Shown in pieces: positions 39,374 to 49,778 of a DNA stretch of 64,000 bases. The stretch covers positions 2,170,001 to 2,234,000 of the forward strand of contig CP090851.1 of assembly GCA_041879415.1 (NCBI GenBank). Reading direction: 5' to 3'. Positions within the stretch are counted from its first letter, which is position 1. Every line of letters starts with the position of its first letter. The stretch is from Vibrio chagasii (GTDB lineage: Bacteria; Pseudomonadota; Gammaproteobacteria; Enterobacterales; Vibrionaceae). The translations under genes and the position numbers were made by a program. The notes under the pieces were generated by a model, which searched no databases, was not told the origin of the DNA, and saw only the letters and a program-made list of their open reading frames with translations.

Positions 39374-40450
39374 TTAGAAAAAGCTCAGCTGACGCATTTG
39401 GTCTTTGGGCTGCAACATCACACTTAAACCCAGTAAGCGTATCTCTCGCCCTTGCTGCCTTTTGAGTATTTCACTTAACAGCTCTTTGAAATGCTCACGG
39501 TCTAGAGAAGCATGAATATGCTCAATAGTGGTTTGTTGGAAATCAGCGAATTTGAGCTTTATACCCTGCTTGATGATCGCTTTGCTTGGACTCGCTTTTT
39601 CCAATCGAGTTTCAAGTTCAGGAAACAGCTTGTCTTCTATCACCTGCCAGCACTCGGCGTAAGTCGAAATGTTTTGAGTAAAGGTTCGCTCAACCCCAAC
39701 AGACTTTCGTTCACGCTCGACAATGACTTCTCGCTCATCGATACCATGACTGCGCTTCCACAGTGAGGCACCCTGACGACCAAATTTAAGTAGTAAATCG
39801 CGATAGTCAGACTCTTTTATATCCTTGCAGGTAAAAAAGCCCGCTTGGTGAAGCTTTTCAATGCTCACCTTGCCAACACCGGGGATCTTTTCAAGTGGTA
39901 GTTCATCGATCACCGCTTGCACGTCTTGTGGAGGGATAACGAATTGCCCGTTAGGCTTATTCATATCCGAAGCCACTTTCGCCAAAAACTTTATAGGTGC
40001 AATACCGGCAGACGCTGTTAGATTAAGTTCATTCCAGATATCACGACGAATCGATTCAGCGATAAGTGTTGCAGAGCCATGGCACTGCTTTGAGTCGGTT
40101 ACATCAAGAAATGCTTCATCCAACGACAACGGCTCAATCACCGAAGTATACCGAGAGAAAATCTCACGGATCTTTTTAGATATCTCGACATAGACAGACA
40201 TTCTTCCCGGCACTACTAACAAGTTAGGACAAAGTTGTAGCGCTTTAGCTGTCGGCATGGCCGAGCGAACACCAAACTTACGCGCTTCATAATTGCATGT
40301 GCTGAGCACACCACGTTGCTTTTCATGCCCGCCTACGGCTAACGGTCGGTTACGGTAGGCCGGGTTATCCCGCATTTCTACAGCCGCGTAAAAACAGTCC
40401 ATATCGACATGGATTATTTTTCTCACTTTCTCTTGGTCCGCACTACACAT
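39374..40450 (-). CDS. dinB: DNA polymerase IV (Y-family)
   Basis: A Y-family translesion polymerase. Catalytic acidic residues appear in IIHVDMDCFYAAVE (about residues 12-25) and in SLDEAFLDVT. A helix-hairpin-helix (LEKIPGVGKVSIEKL) and a little-finger domain complete the fold. The C-terminal QLSFF looks like a beta-clamp binding motif. ATG 40450 gives 358 residues; GTG at 40426, with an AAGAGA ribosome-binding site and the E. coli-like N-terminus, and TTG at 40465 are alternatives. A LexA box lies just upstream. Confidence 0.96.
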   Translation of the reverse strand: MCSADQEKVRKIIHVDMDCFYAAVEMRDNPAYRNRPLAVGGHEKQRGVLSTCNYEARKFGVRSAMPTAKALQLCPNLLVVPGRMSVYVEISKKIREIFSRYTSVIEPLSLDEAFLDVTDSKQCHGSATLIAESIRRDIWNELNLTASAGIAPIKFLAKVASDMNKPNGQFVIPPQDVQAVIDELPLEKIPGVGKVSIEKLHQAGFFTCKDIKESDYRDLLLKFGRQGASLWKRSHGIDEREVIVERERKSVGVERTFTQNISTYAECWQVIEDKLFPELETRLEKASPSKAIIKQGIKLKFADFQQTTIEHIHASLDREHFKELLSEILKRQQGREIRLLGLSVMLQPKDQMRQLSFF

Positions 40451-40471
40451 CAACCAGTAACTCAAACTTAC

Positions 40472-40491
40472 AACTGTATCTATGAACAGTA
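40472..40491. promoter_or_regulatory. LexA (SOS) box upstream of dinB
   Basis: AACTGTATCTATGAACAGTA matches the gammaproteobacterial LexA consensus (CTGT-N8-ACAG with AT-rich centre). On the minus strand it overlaps TATACT, a possible dinB -10 element, so LexA would block RNA polymerase. It sits about 20-40 bp before the candidate dinB starts. Confidence 0.85.
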
Positions 40492-40612
40492 TAATGGATA
40501 ATTGTTGGTTTTAAAATGATCTGGAGTCCAGCTCAACAGGTTTAGCTTCAACCCCCACCTACTCTTCTGATAGTATTGTTAGGAGTATTTAGTCTATAAG
40601 TAGGGATAGCTT

Positions 40613-41854
40613 TTGAGTGAAAAAATACTAGTAGTAGAGGACAGTCGCGCATTCAGAAACTACCTTTACCAGCAATTTAAAAACGATGGTTATGAAGTTG
40701 CACTCGCAGAATCGGTGGCTGAAGCCAAAGCTATCTTAGAACAAGAGACGGACTTCTTGTGTGCGGTGCTCGACTACTGCCTACCTGACGGCCAAGATGG
40801 CGAGATCATTGATTTGGTGCTCGGCTATCAACAAAAGATCATCGTACTTACCGGCATGTTCAACAACACCCTGCGAGAACAAGTACTGGCTAAAGGTGTG
40901 TTGGATTACATCCTCAAAGACAGCATGTCATCGGTTAGTTACTTACTGCCTCTTGTAAAACGAATCTCAAATAATCGACACCACAAAGCTCTGGTTGTTG
41001 ATGATTCGGCTGTGGTTCGTCGCTATGTCGTTCAACTTCTTGAACACCAATATATTCAAACGGTTCAGGCAGAGGATGGAGAGCAAGCGCTCGCACTGCT
41101 TCAAAACGATCCTGATATCACAGTAGTGGTCACTGACCACGATATGCCAAATAAAGACGGTATCGCGATGACCCGTGATATTCGAGTACATCACGACCGT
41201 AACCAACTCGCTATCCTTGGCCTATCAGGCAGCGATGATCGCACCATGACGGCTCGTTTCCTGAAAGCTGGTGCCAATGACTTTCTCTATAAACCCTTTA
41301 ATCAAGAAGAATTCTTCTGTCGAATTCATCAACTCCTCGATATGAAAGAAGCGACGAGTGAGCTGTTTCGTCACGCTAACGAGGATGCCCTTACGGGCCT
41401 ATGGAACCGTCGTTATTTATTTAATCAGACGTGTAAAGGTTGTGAAGAACGCAATATTGCCATGATGGACATCGACTTCTTTAAGAAAGTGAACGATACC
41501 TATGGTCACGATGGTGGTGATGCGGTGTTGATTGAAGTTGGAAAAATTATCAAGCAACACTTTCAAGATGACTTACCCGTTCGCTTTGGCGGAGAAGAGT
41601 TTTGCATTCAATCTTGCGGTCCATTTGAACAATTTGTGGAAGCGTTGGAATCCATGAGAGACGCAATTGAAAATCACCAAGTGGAGCATGATTCACAAAT
41701 CATTAAAGTGACCATGAGCATTGGGGTAACCGATCAAGTGGGCTCTTTAGATGAACAGATAAAAGCCGCCGACGAACTACTTTATACCGCAAAAGAACAA
41801 GGTCGAAACCAGCTAGTATGCGCTCGCAATAATCTTCAGTTAGTTAACGAGTAG
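40613..41854 (+). CDS. Double-receiver diguanylate cyclase response regulator
   Basis: A 413-residue REC-REC-GGDEF protein. The first receiver has the acidic pocket VVED, phospho-acceptor Asp54 (VLDYCLPDG) and Lys102. The second has VVDD, Asp175 (VTDHDMPNKDG) and Lys227. The cyclase domain has NEDALTGLWNRR, DIDFFKKVNDTYGHDGGD and an intact active site GGEEF at 326-330, so it probably makes cyclic di-GMP. The upstream inhibitory RxxD site is FQDD, lacking the Arg, so product inhibition may be lost. The start is TTG at 40613. No histidine kinase is adjacent. Confidence 0.92.
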   Translation: MSEKILVVEDSRAFRNYLYQQFKNDGYEVALAESVAEAKAILEQETDFLCAVLDYCLPDGQDGEIIDLVLGYQQKIIVLTGMFNNTLREQVLAKGVLDYILKDSMSSVSYLLPLVKRISNNRHHKALVVDDSAVVRRYVVQLLEHQYIQTVQAEDGEQALALLQNDPDITVVVTDHDMPNKDGIAMTRDIRVHHDRNQLAILGLSGSDDRTMTARFLKAGANDFLYKPFNQEEFFCRIHQLLDMKEATSELFRHANEDALTGLWNRRYLFNQTCKGCEERNIAMMDIDFFKKVNDTYGHDGGDAVLIEVGKIIKQHFQDDLPVRFGGEEFCIQSCGPFEQFVEALESMRDAIENHQVEHDSQIIKVTMSIGVTDQVGSLDEQIKAADELLYTAKEQGRNQLVCARNNLQLVNE

Positions 41855-41895
41855 CTGAACCTTTTTAAGCAATGAATCCAATTCGCGTAAAACGA

Positions 41896-41930
41896 AAAAG
41901 CCCAAGGCATATGCCTTGGGCTTTTGTTCT
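41896..41930. terminator. Bidirectional terminator between the GGDEF gene and nqrM
   Basis: A perfect 30-bp palindrome with 15-nt arms (AAAAGCCCAAGGCAT and its complement). It can end both convergent transcripts. Confidence 0.88.
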
Positions 41931-41966
41931 TGGAGAGCTAAATTCACTCCCAATCAGTATCGCTGA

Positions 41967-42221
41967 TTAAGCAATACGATCTTTATTCCAAGCTGCTTCT
42001 TTTTGCTGACGCTCAGCCAGTTTCTCTTCGCGGTAAGCTTCACGAGCTTCACGCTTTTTACGCGCGTCACAAGGTTCTGGGCAGTTACATACTTTATCAA
42101 TACCAACCGCACCCAAGCCGCCACAGCTACCTTTAACTACTTTCTTTTGAATGATGTAGCCAATCGACATTGCTGTAATCACAGCTAGAAAAACACCAAA
42201 TGTAATCAGAAATGTATTCAT
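41967..42221 (-). CDS. nqrM: Na+-NQR maturation protein NqrM
   Basis: An 84-residue DUF539 protein required for NQR assembly, probably for the iron centre held by NqrD and NqrE. One N-terminal membrane helix (residues 3-26) is followed by four cysteines in GSCGGLG and KVCNCPEPCD, then a basic coiled tail. It lies 16 bp downstream of apbE. Confidence 0.95.
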   Translation of the reverse strand: MNTFLITFGVFLAVITAMSIGYIIQKKVVKGSCGGLGAVGIDKVCNCPEPCDARKKREAREAYREEKLAERQQKEAAWNKDRIA

Positions 42222-42237
42222 AATTTTCTCGCTTACC

Positions 42238-43242
42238 TTATTTACCTAAGTATGGCTTAAATGCTTCAGAAGCAACTTCTTTAAAGCCATCTGCTGTTTT
42301 TACCACCATGAACACTGGGATGTTATGTTGGTTTGCGACTTCCATTCCTTTCTCTTCACCTAAGACCATAAGGCCTGTAGATAAACCGTCTGCAGTCATT
42401 GAAGACGAGTTTAAAACTGTTACAGAAACCACTTTATGGTGAAGAGGCTTTCCTGTTTCTGGGTTGATGATGTGTGAGTAACGAACACCATCACGTTCAA
42501 AATAGTTACGGTAATCACCAGAGGTTGCGATAGCCATGTCACCAGGCTCGATGATCTCTTGGATATTACGCTCATCAACGCTTGGTTTTTCGATTGCGAT
42601 GCGCCAACCTACATTCTCACGGTTTAAACCCTTCAGACGAATTTCACCACCAACTTCAACCATATAGTTATGGATGCCAATAGAATCTAGGTAGTCTGCG
42701 ACTACGTCAACTCCCCAGCCTTTTGCAATGGTTGATAGATCGACATACAGGTTAGGTAGATCTTTCTTCAACATATTGCCTTCAACGCTAAGGTGATGAA
42801 TACCAATCTTAGCCTTGCGAGCCGCCAGCTCTTCATCTGATGGTACAACTTCAGGGCGAGCTTCAGGACCAAAGCCCCATAAGTTAACTAATGGACCAAC
42901 CGTTACATCCAGTGCTCCTTCAGTAAGACCGTTCAAACGAATCGCTTCTTTCACAACCGTTGCTGTTTGTTCAGACACTTCGAATCCGTCAGCACCTTTG
43001 TATTGGTTGAAACGGCTCAACTCTGAATCTTCACGGTATGTCGACATCTGATCGTTTACTTCTTCAAGTAGACGGTCGATCTCAGTATGAACTTCATTAG
43101 ACTCAGGAAATTCATCACCATTGATGTATTTAATATTGTAACTCGTGCCCATCGTTGGGCCACTCAAATGCACTTGCTCTCTTGACTGCTCACAGCCAGC
43201 AAGAAAAATCAAAGAAGTTAATGCAACAAGCCAAATTCTCAC
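42238..43242 (-). CDS. apbE: FAD:protein FMN transferase ApbE
   Basis: A 334-residue periplasmic lipoprotein that transfers FMN from FAD to threonines of NqrB and NqrC. The lipobox LIFLAGC follows a short signal (VRIWLVALTS). The ApbE core shows GPTMGTSYNIKY and the C-terminal SVTVLNSSSMTADGLST with metal-binding residues. The start is GTG at 43242, with AGGAG 9 bp upstream. The longer in-frame ATG at 43407 would put an improbable 55 residues before the signal peptide and overlap the nqr terminator. Confidence 0.94.
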   Translation of the reverse strand: MRIWLVALTSLIFLAGCEQSREQVHLSGPTMGTSYNIKYINGDEFPESNEVHTEIDRLLEEVNDQMSTYREDSELSRFNQYKGADGFEVSEQTATVVKEAIRLNGLTEGALDVTVGPLVNLWGFGPEARPEVVPSDEELAARKAKIGIHHLSVEGNMLKKDLPNLYVDLSTIAKGWGVDVVADYLDSIGIHNYMVEVGGEIRLKGLNRENVGWRIAIEKPSVDERNIQEIIEPGDMAIATSGDYRNYFERDGVRYSHIINPETGKPLHHKVVSVTVLNSSSMTADGLSTGLMVLGEEKGMEVANQHNIPVFMVVKTADGFKEVASEAFKPYLGK

Positions 43243-43371
43243 TTGCTTACTCCTGTCTAATGTTGAGGATTTATATAAGGAAAAATAAGAGTAGATAATA
43301 GGTATTTTGAATGCCTTACTCTTTCTTATATAAGCCAGTATGTTGTCAAAATCTGTCTTAGAAAAACAAAT

Positions 43372-43394
43372 GGCTGACTCGTAGGAGTCAGCCA
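43372..43394 (-). terminator. Terminator after nqrF, before apbE
   Basis: A 10-bp perfect stem (TGGCTGACTC / GAGTCAGCCA) with a 4-nt loop. On the minus strand it is followed by TTTGTTTTTC. It lies between nqrF and apbE, so apbE-nqrM need read-through or their own promoter. Confidence 0.8.
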
Positions 43395-43416
43395 TAATAT
43401 CAATCACTTAAGTGGA

Positions 43417-44643
43417 TTAACCACCGAAGTCATCTAGTAGGATGTTTTCATCTTCTACACCAAGATCTTTCAGCATGCCGATAACAGCAGCGTTCATCAT
43501 CGGTGGACCACACATGTAGTACTCACAATCTTCAGGAGCTTCGTGATCCTTCAGGTAGTTTTCGTACAATACGTTGTGGATGAAACCAGTGTAACCGTCC
43601 CAGTTGTCCTCTGGTTGAGGATCAGACAGTGCACAGTGCCACACGAAGTTTTCGTTTGCAGCTGCTAGGCCGTCGAAATCTTCAATGTAGAACATCTCAC
43701 GCTTAGAACGTGCGCCGTACCAGTAAGACATCTTACGAGTAGACTTAAGACGCTTAAGTTGGTCGAAGATATGAGAACGCATAGGCGCCATACCTGCACC
43801 ACCACCGATGAATACCATTTCGTTGTCTGTGTCTTTAGCGAAGAACTCACCAAATGGACCAGAAATAGTACACTTGTCACCAGGCTTAAGAGACCAGATG
43901 TATGAAGACATCACACCTGGAGCTACGTCTGGGTTGTTTGGCGGCGGAGTCGCGATACGAACGTTCAACTTGATGATGCCTTTCTCTTCTGGGTATGAAG
44001 CCATTGAGTAAGCACGGATTGAATGTTCTTTAACGATAGACTCGTAACGGAATAGGTTGAACTTATCCCAGTCACCACGGTATTCCTCAGGAATATCGTA
44101 ATCTGCGTATTTCACGTGATGTGGTTCAGCTTCAATCTGAATGTAACCACCCGCGCGGAACGGTACTTCTTCACCTTCAGGGATTGCTAGTGCAAGTTCT
44201 TTGATGAAAGTAGCTTCGTTGTTATTCGAGATAACAGTACATTCCCACTTTTTAACACCAAAGATATCTTCGTCTAGTTCAATCTCCATATCAGTTTTCA
44301 TAGCAACTTGACATGCAAGACGTTCGCCTTCGCGAGCTTCGCCTTTTGTAATGTGATCAAGTTCAGTTGGTAAGATGTCGCCACCGCCAGACTTAACTTT
44401 TACACGACACTGACCACAAGAGCCACCGCCACCACAAGCAGAAGATACGAAGATACCAGCGCCAGCTAGGGCACCAAGTAGCTTGCTACCAGGTTGAGTA
44501 ACGATCGCCTTTTCAGGGTCGCCGTTTACTGAAATAGTGATGTCACCTGATGGTACTAGCTTAGATTTAGCGAATAGAATCACTAGCACTAGAGCCAATA
44601 CAATAATGGTAAACATCGCTACGCCAAGAATAATGCTTTGCAT
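43417..44643 (-). CDS. nqrF: Na+-NQR subunit F (NADH dehydrogenase)
   Basis: A 408-residue electron-entry subunit. An N-terminal membrane helix (about 4-25) anchors a ferredoxin-like domain with 2Fe-2S ligands Cys70, Cys76, Cys79 and Cys111, matching V. cholerae numbering. A FAD/NADH reductase domain follows, with the FAD motif RAYSMASYP and NADH site [12 protein letters not shown]. It is the last gene of nqrABCDEF. Confidence 0.98.
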   Translation of the reverse strand: MQSIILGVAMFTIIVLALVLVILFAKSKLVPSGDITISVNGDPEKAIVTQPGSKLLGALAGAGIFVSSACGGGGSCGQCRVKVKSGGGDILPTELDHITKGEAREGERLACQVAMKTDMEIELDEDIFGVKKWECTVISNNNEATFIKELALAIPEGEEVPFRAGGYIQIEAEPHHVKYADYDIPEEYRGDWDKFNLFRYESIVKEHSIRAYSMASYPEEKGIIKLNVRIATPPPNNPDVAPGVMSSYIWSLKPGDKCTISGPFGEFFAKDTDNEMVFIGGGAGMAPMRSHIFDQLKRLKSTRKMSYWYGARSKREMFYIEDFDGLAAANENFVWHCALSDPQPEDNWDGYTGFIHNVLYENYLKDHEAPEDCEYYMCGPPMMNAAVIGMLKDLGVEDENILLDDFGG

Positions 44644-44672
44644 TTGTTATTCCTTATTACTGGGTGCTTACC

Positions 44673-45269
44673 CTACAGTTGAACACCAGAGAAAGACATA
44701 AAGCCTAACGCCATCAGACCAACAGTAATGAACGTGATACCAAGGCCACGTAGACCTGGAGGTACGTCAGAGTACTTCATCTTCTCACGGATACCCGCAA
44801 GAGCAACGATAGCTAACATCCAACCCACACCAGAACCGAAACCGTAAACAACAGATTCAGCAAAGTTGTAGTCACGAGTTACCATGAAAGATACACCACC
44901 AAAGATTGCACAGTTAACTGTGATCAGTGGAAGGAAGATACCTAGTGCGTTGTACAAAGGTGGGAAGAAACGGTCTAGAACCATCTCTAGGATTTGTACA
45001 AGTGCAGCGATAACACCGATGAATGCGATGAAGTTAAGGAAACTTAAATCGACACCTTCAACAAGCGCGTTTTCTTTTAGGATGTTAGTGTAAACAAGGT
45101 TGTTCACAGGAACAGCGATTGTAAGTACTACAACTACCGCAACACCAAGACCAAAAGAAGTTTTAACTTTCTTAGATACCGCTAGGAATGTACACATACC
45201 TAGGAAGAAAGAAAGCGCCATGTTTTCGATAAAAATCGATTTAACTAGCAGACTAATATAATGTTCCAT
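44673..45269 (-). CDS. nqrE: Na+-NQR subunit E
   Basis: A 198-residue membrane subunit with six helices, paired with NqrD around an iron centre midway in the membrane. The conserved half-site cysteines are in [11 protein letters not shown] (about residue 26) and [13 protein letters not shown] (about 120). It shares a fold with NqrD in inverted topology. Confidence 0.97.
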   Translation of the reverse strand: MEHYISLLVKSIFIENMALSFFLGMCTFLAVSKKVKTSFGLGVAVVVVLTIAVPVNNLVYTNILKENALVEGVDLSFLNFIAFIGVIAALVQILEMVLDRFFPPLYNALGIFLPLITVNCAIFGGVSFMVTRDYNFAESVVYGFGSGVGWMLAIVALAGIREKMKYSDVPPGLRGLGITFITVGLMALGFMSFSGVQL

Positions 45270-45276
45270 GACTACC

Positions 45277-45909
45277 TTACCCCTTCGCTTCTACTTGCTC
45301 TGGTTTGAACGTACGAATCGCCCAAATCAAGAAACCAATTAGGAAGAATGCAGAAGGTGCTAGAAGCATCAAGCCGTTTGGCTGATACCAACCACCGTTG
45401 CTCACTAGAGGTAGTACTTCCATACCAAATAGTTTGCCAGAGCCTAGAAGCTCACGGAAGAAACCAACAGTGATAAGAACGAAACCGTAACCAAGACCGT
45501 TACCAAGACCATCGATTAGAGATGGGATTGGCGCAGACTTCATTGCGAATGCTTCAGCACGACCCATTACAATACAGTTAGTAATGATTAGGCCTACGAA
45601 TACAGATAGCTGCTTAGAGATATCGTATAGGTATGCTTTTAGCACTTGGTCTACCACGATTACTAATGATGCGATAATTGCCATCTGAACGATGATACGC
45701 ACACTGTTAGGAATGTGGTTACGGATTAGAGAAACGAAGAAGTTAGACAGAGCAGTAACAAACATTACCGCGATAGTCATAACAAATGCTGTTTCTAGCT
45801 TAGTGGTTACCGCAAGAGCAGAACACACACCAAGAACCTGTAGCGCGATTGGGTTGTTATCCAATACTGGCGCTAGAATGCTCTTTTTAATTTCTTTTGC
45901 ACTAGACAT
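45277..45909 (-). CDS. nqrD: Na+-NQR subunit D
   Basis: A 210-residue six-helix subunit, partner of NqrE. Iron-centre cysteines appear in [11 protein letters not shown] (about 29) and [16 protein letters not shown] (about 112). Its start overlaps the nqrC stop by one base. Confidence 0.97.
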   Translation of the reverse strand: MSSAKEIKKSILAPVLDNNPIALQVLGVCSALAVTTKLETAFVMTIAVMFVTALSNFFVSLIRNHIPNSVRIIVQMAIIASLVIVVDQVLKAYLYDISKQLSVFVGLIITNCIVMGRAEAFAMKSAPIPSLIDGLGNGLGYGFVLITVGFFRELLGSGKLFGMEVLPLVSNGGWYQPNGLMLLAPSAFFLIGFLIWAIRTFKPEQVEAKG

Positions 45910-46676
45910 TAGTTCAGACCTCCGTCACGAACTTTTGCTAGGAACGGACCAAAGCCCATATCACCTAACCAGAAGTCAAATGTATGTTGAACGCCAACAC
46001 TGGTCAGTGTTGCACCAGAAAGGCCATCAACACCGTGCTCAGTACCTTCAGGAGCACCACCTTTAACTACCTTGATAGCTGGCTTGTGGTTTTCGTCGAA
46101 TAATTTCTTACCAACGAATTGAGCACGCCAAGTTGGGTTCTCAACTTCACCACCAAGTCCAGGAGTTTCACCTTGCTCGTAGTAAGTGATACCAGAAACT
46201 GTGTTGCCATCAGTTTCTACCGCAACGAATGCGTACATCATTGACCATAGGCCGTTACCGTGAACAGGGATGATAACTTTAGTAGTTTCAGCACCGTCTT
46301 TCACTAGGTATACAGTACCTGTGTTAGCACGACGAAGGATCTTAGCGATGTCATCTTCAGCTGAAAGCTTGATTGACTGAGCTGGATCTTTTGCCGCTTT
46401 ACGTTGGTCGTATGCAGAAGCATCACCGTCAACGAAATCACCAGTAGCGAAATCAACTAGACGAGGTTCGATGTTCTCTGCGTACAGCGCTGGGATGTCA
46501 CCTTCAAGGTCAACACCTGCAACTTCTAGGATCTTAGTTTGCTGATCCAGAACCGCGTTAGCTTGTTGCTTAGGTTTAAGAACAACTGCAGCTGTTGAAA
46601 CGATAATTGAGCACACTAGGCTCAATGCGATAACAACAAACAGCGTCTTTTTAATGCTATCGTTATTACTTGCCAT
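45909..46676 (-). CDS. nqrC: Na+-NQR subunit C
   Basis: A 255-residue subunit with one N-terminal membrane helix (about 11-33) and a periplasmic flavin domain. FMN is attached covalently to the threonine of SGAT (Thr223) in [12 protein letters not shown] by ApbE. Its start overlaps the nqrB end by 11 bp. Confidence 0.98.
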   Translation of the reverse strand: MASNNDSIKKTLFVVIALSLVCSIIVSTAAVVLKPKQQANAVLDQQTKILEVAGVDLEGDIPALYAENIEPRLVDFATGDFVDGDASAYDQRKAAKDPAQSIKLSAEDDIAKILRRANTGTVYLVKDGAETTKVIIPVHGNGLWSMMYAFVAVETDGNTVSGITYYEQGETPGLGGEVENPTWRAQFVGKKLFDENHKPAIKVVKGGAPEGTEHGVDGLSGATLTSVGVQHTFDFWLGDMGFGPFLAKVRDGGLN

Positions 46677-47910
46677 AGCGAGCTAGTCTCCGCTTAATGT
46701 TCTTCTCGATTACAACGTGGTCAAACAGAGGAGCAAATAGGTTTGCGAATAGAATCGCAAGCATCATGCCTTCTGGGTATGCAGGGTTAACTACACGGAT
46801 CATTACACACATTGCGCCGATTAGGATGCCGTACCACCACTTACCTTTGTTGGTAAATGAAGCTGATACAGGGTCTGTCGCCATGAAGAACATACCGAAT
46901 GCGAAGCCACCTAGAACTAGGTGCCAGTGCCAAGGCATGCTGAACATTGCGTTAGTATCAGAACCGATCACATTGAATAGCGTAGACACAGCGATCATAC
47001 CGATCATTACACCAGCAATGATGCGCCATGAAGCGATACGCATGTAAACGATCATCGCTGCACCAATCATAAGTGCTAGAGTCGATACTTCACCGATAGA
47101 ACCTGGGATGTTACCAATGAACGCATCCATCCAAGTGATTGCTTCACCAGATACTGTGTTCACTAGTGCGCTACCGCCGCCTTGAGCCCATTGGCTAAGC
47201 GCAGTTGCACCAGAGAAACCATCTGCTGCAGTCCAAACTACGTCACCTGAAATCTGTGCAGGATATGCAAAGAATAGGAACGCACGGCCAGCAAGTGCAG
47301 GGTTTAGGAAGTTACGACCTGTACCACCAAAGATCTCTTTAGCAACAACAACACCGAAGGTAATACCTAGAGCTGCTTGCCATAGAGGAAGTGTTGGCGG
47401 AACGATAAGCGCGAAAAGAATAGAAGTTACAAAGAAACCTTCGTTAACTTCGTGCTTACGCACCATACAGAACAGAACTTCCCAGAAACCACCAACGATA
47501 AATACCGTTGCGTAGATAGGTAGGAAGTAAGTCGCACCAAGTAGCATCTTACTGCCAACACCTGCATCGGCTCCTAAGGAGGCGCCAAGCATTTGAGTCA
47601 GCCAGTAGTGCCAGTTACCATCGATTACAGATGCTAGTTCAGCGCCTGCGTACATGTGGTTAAGTGCAGCGATAGCTTGGCCACCCGCGTTGTACATACC
47701 CCAGAACATTGCTGGGAATACCGCGAACCAAACCATGATCATGATACGTTTTAAGTCAACGCTATCACGAACGTGCGAGCTTTTCTTTGTGATAAGACCT
47801 GGCGTGTAGAACACTGTAGCCGCTGCTTCGTAAAGCGCGAACCACTTCTCGTGTTTGCCACCTGGCTCAAAATGATGCTCGATGTCTTCAAGAAACTTTT
47901 TAAGGCCCAT
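46666..47910 (-). CDS. nqrB: Na+-NQR subunit B
   Basis: A 414-residue core membrane subunit with about ten helices that carries sodium translocation. Covalent FMN is expected at Thr236 in [11 protein letters not shown], the same position as V. cholerae. It lies 5 bp after nqrA. Confidence 0.98.
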   Translation of the reverse strand: MGLKKFLEDIEHHFEPGGKHEKWFALYEAAATVFYTPGLITKKSSHVRDSVDLKRIMIMVWFAVFPAMFWGMYNAGGQAIAALNHMYAGAELASVIDGNWHYWLTQMLGASLGADAGVGSKMLLGATYFLPIYATVFIVGGFWEVLFCMVRKHEVNEGFFVTSILFALIVPPTLPLWQAALGITFGVVVAKEIFGGTGRNFLNPALAGRAFLFFAYPAQISGDVVWTAADGFSGATALSQWAQGGGSALVNTVSGEAITWMDAFIGNIPGSIGEVSTLALMIGAAMIVYMRIASWRIIAGVMIGMIAVSTLFNVIGSDTNAMFSMPWHWHLVLGGFAFGMFFMATDPVSASFTNKGKWWYGILIGAMCVMIRVVNPAYPEGMMLAILFANLFAPLFDHVVIEKNIKRRLARYGK

Positions 47911-47915
47911 GAAAA

Positions 47916-49256
47916 TTACCCTTCCTTCTCAATCGTATCTAGGCATTCACGAAGTAGTTGACCGTACTCGTACTTACCTGGACATACAAAGGTACACAAT
48001 GCCAAATCTTCTTCATCTAGCTCTAGCGCACCTAGTGCTTGTGCACTATCAACGTCGCCTGCACATAGATCACGAAGCAGCAATGTAGGTTCCATATCTA
48101 GAGGCATTACGCGCTCGTAGTTACCGATTGGAACCATTGAGCGATCACTACCGTTTGTAGTCGTTGTCATGTTGAACAACTGACCTTTAAACAGGTGACC
48201 AAGGAATGAACGAGTAACAGAGAACTTGTTCTTACCAGGCATAGCCCAGCCGAATAGCTCTTTATCACGACCTTCACGTAGAACAGAAACTTGCTGATGG
48301 TAACGACCAAGGTAAGCATGTGGACCGGTTGCTTGTGTACCAGTTAGTACAGAACCAGAAATCACACGAACTTCGCCTGGCATTAGCTCGCTGTCTGTCA
48401 ACTCTTCAAGGCTAGCACCAATTTGAGTACGAACTAGACGTGGGTTGTTTACTACTGGACCAGCCAGAGAAACAACACGATCAGTGTAAAGCTCACCAGT
48501 AAGGAAAAGCTTACCGAATGCGATAACATCTTGGTAGTTAATGCTCCACGCTACGTTTTCTGCATTTACCGGGTATAGGTAATGCATATGCGTACCTGCA
48601 AGACCTGCAGGGTGTGGGCCATCAAAAACATGTTCTTCAACGTTAGACTGAGCTGAACGAGGTAAGCTAGTACCTTTTTTACAAACGTACACTTTACCGT
48701 TAGTCAGGGTTGAAAGAATATCTAAACCAGCAACGAAAGCATCAGACTGCTCGTTAATGATTAATTCTGGCTCAGCTGCTAGCGGATTAGTATCCATAGC
48801 AGTTACGAAAATAGCCTGAGTTTCAGAATCAATTGCTGGAACCTTGCTGAACGGACGAGTTCGCAAAGCGGTCCATGAACCAGACTCAACTAACTGAGCT
48901 TTAACCGTTTCACGGTCAAGACCTGCTAGTTGGTTAGCTTCATAGCTATTGAACGTGATTTGCTCATTGCCTGCTACTTCAATCACTAGAGATTGAAGAA
49001 CACGCTTAGCACCACGGTTCACTTCAATAACTTTACCGCTTGCTGGAGAAGTAAATACAACACCTGGGTTCTTTTTATCTGCAAAAAGAACTTGGCCTTT
49101 CTTCACTTCATCACCAACGCGAGCATGCATCGTAGGACGCATACCAACGTACTCTTCGCCAAGCAAGGCGACTTTAGTGATGGACTTACCATCATTAATC
49201 ACCTGGGATGGAGTTCCTGCGATAGGAAGATCCAAACCCTTCTTTATTGTAATCAT
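47916..49256 (-). CDS. nqrA: Na+-NQR subunit A
   Basis: A 446-residue cytoplasmic subunit near the quinone site. The start at ATG 49256 gives [20 protein letters not shown], matching the known V. cholerae N-terminus; an in-frame start 12 bp earlier is less likely. It is the first gene of the operon, behind a 520-bp upstream region rich in inverted repeats. Confidence 0.97.
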   Translation of the reverse strand: MITIKKGLDLPIAGTPSQVINDGKSITKVALLGEEYVGMRPTMHARVGDEVKKGQVLFADKKNPGVVFTSPASGKVIEVNRGAKRVLQSLVIEVAGNEQITFNSYEANQLAGLDRETVKAQLVESGSWTALRTRPFSKVPAIDSETQAIFVTAMDTNPLAAEPELIINEQSDAFVAGLDILSTLTNGKVYVCKKGTSLPRSAQSNVEEHVFDGPHPAGLAGTHMHYLYPVNAENVAWSINYQDVIAFGKLFLTGELYTDRVVSLAGPVVNNPRLVRTQIGASLEELTDSELMPGEVRVISGSVLTGTQATGPHAYLGRYHQQVSVLREGRDKELFGWAMPGKNKFSVTRSFLGHLFKGQLFNMTTTTNGSDRSMVPIGNYERVMPLDMEPTLLLRDLCAGDVDSAQALGALELDEEDLALCTFVCPGKYEYGQLLRECLDTIEKEG

Positions 49257-49778
49257 ACGCACTTGCACTACTTTATCGGGAAAAAGATTCTTTTAATTGC
49301 GTAAATTCAGGACGTTTTAAAATCGCCCTTAGACACGACATTACAGTGTCCGGTTTTGGTAAATTTGAGATACCAAAATCGCAACATTATCTTAATAAAA
49401 TTCTCACACAAATCATGTGAGATTTATCAGGTGCCGTATTCTAGCATTTTTTGGCATCTTGATGCCATGACCAATAACTTGAATAGCACGTTTATTTGGT
49501 GAGAATTGAAGCATATGGACTCTTAAATATGTATAAATTTGACGAGCCGCACAGATAAATTGGCTTTTGAAAGGTGTTTTAAACAAGAGATTAACACTCT
49601 GTCACAAACTAATATTTTATGAGTTATGTTGAAACACTGTTAATAAAAACACTACTCATTGTAGGTATTTTTAGACGTTTAATTTGCCATCAGTTTGAGT
49701 GATATAACGGCAAAAAACAGATAATTTGGGCGATAAAAAAGGCGGCATAGCCACCTCTTTTTATATGTATTAAATCTA
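49257..49778. promoter_or_regulatory. Intergenic region between nqrA and bolA with inverted repeats
   Basis: A 522-bp AT-rich region with no ORF. Four inverted repeats lie in 136 bp: GACAC/GTGTC (49332-49350), CGGTTTTGGTA/TACCAAAATCG (49351-49381), TCTCACA/TGTGAGA (49402-49422) and TGGCATC/GATGCCA (49452-49467). They occupy the upstream side of nqrA and may form leader structures or operators. The right end holds the bolA terminator. Confidence 0.6.
49735..49763 (-). terminator. Terminator after bolA
   Basis: An imperfect hairpin (AAAAAGAGGTGGC / GCCGCCTTTTTT on the minus strand) with loop TAT and a T tract. Confidence 0.7.

Noticed and set aside
35881..41854. The mixed segment as a defence or mobile island (RecQ-like helicase beside DinB and a regulator)
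   Set aside because: No integrase, restriction enzyme, toxin or direct repeat; each gene is an independent transcription unit with common chromosomal relatives.
43243..43407. N-terminal extension of ApbE from ATG 43407
   Set aside because: It would precede the lipoprotein signal and include the nqr terminator; GTG 43242 has a proper AGGAG site and puts the signal peptide at the N-terminus.
49402..49422. CRP site in the nqr upstream region (TCACA...TGTGA)
   Set aside because: The half-sites are in reversed order (TCACA-N7-TGTGA rather than TGTGA-N6-TCACA), so it is listed only as an inverted repeat.
49452..49467. TGGCATC/GATGCCA hairpin as a transcription terminator
   Set aside because: The T run precedes rather than follows the stem on the plus strand, and on the minus strand it is followed by A residues.
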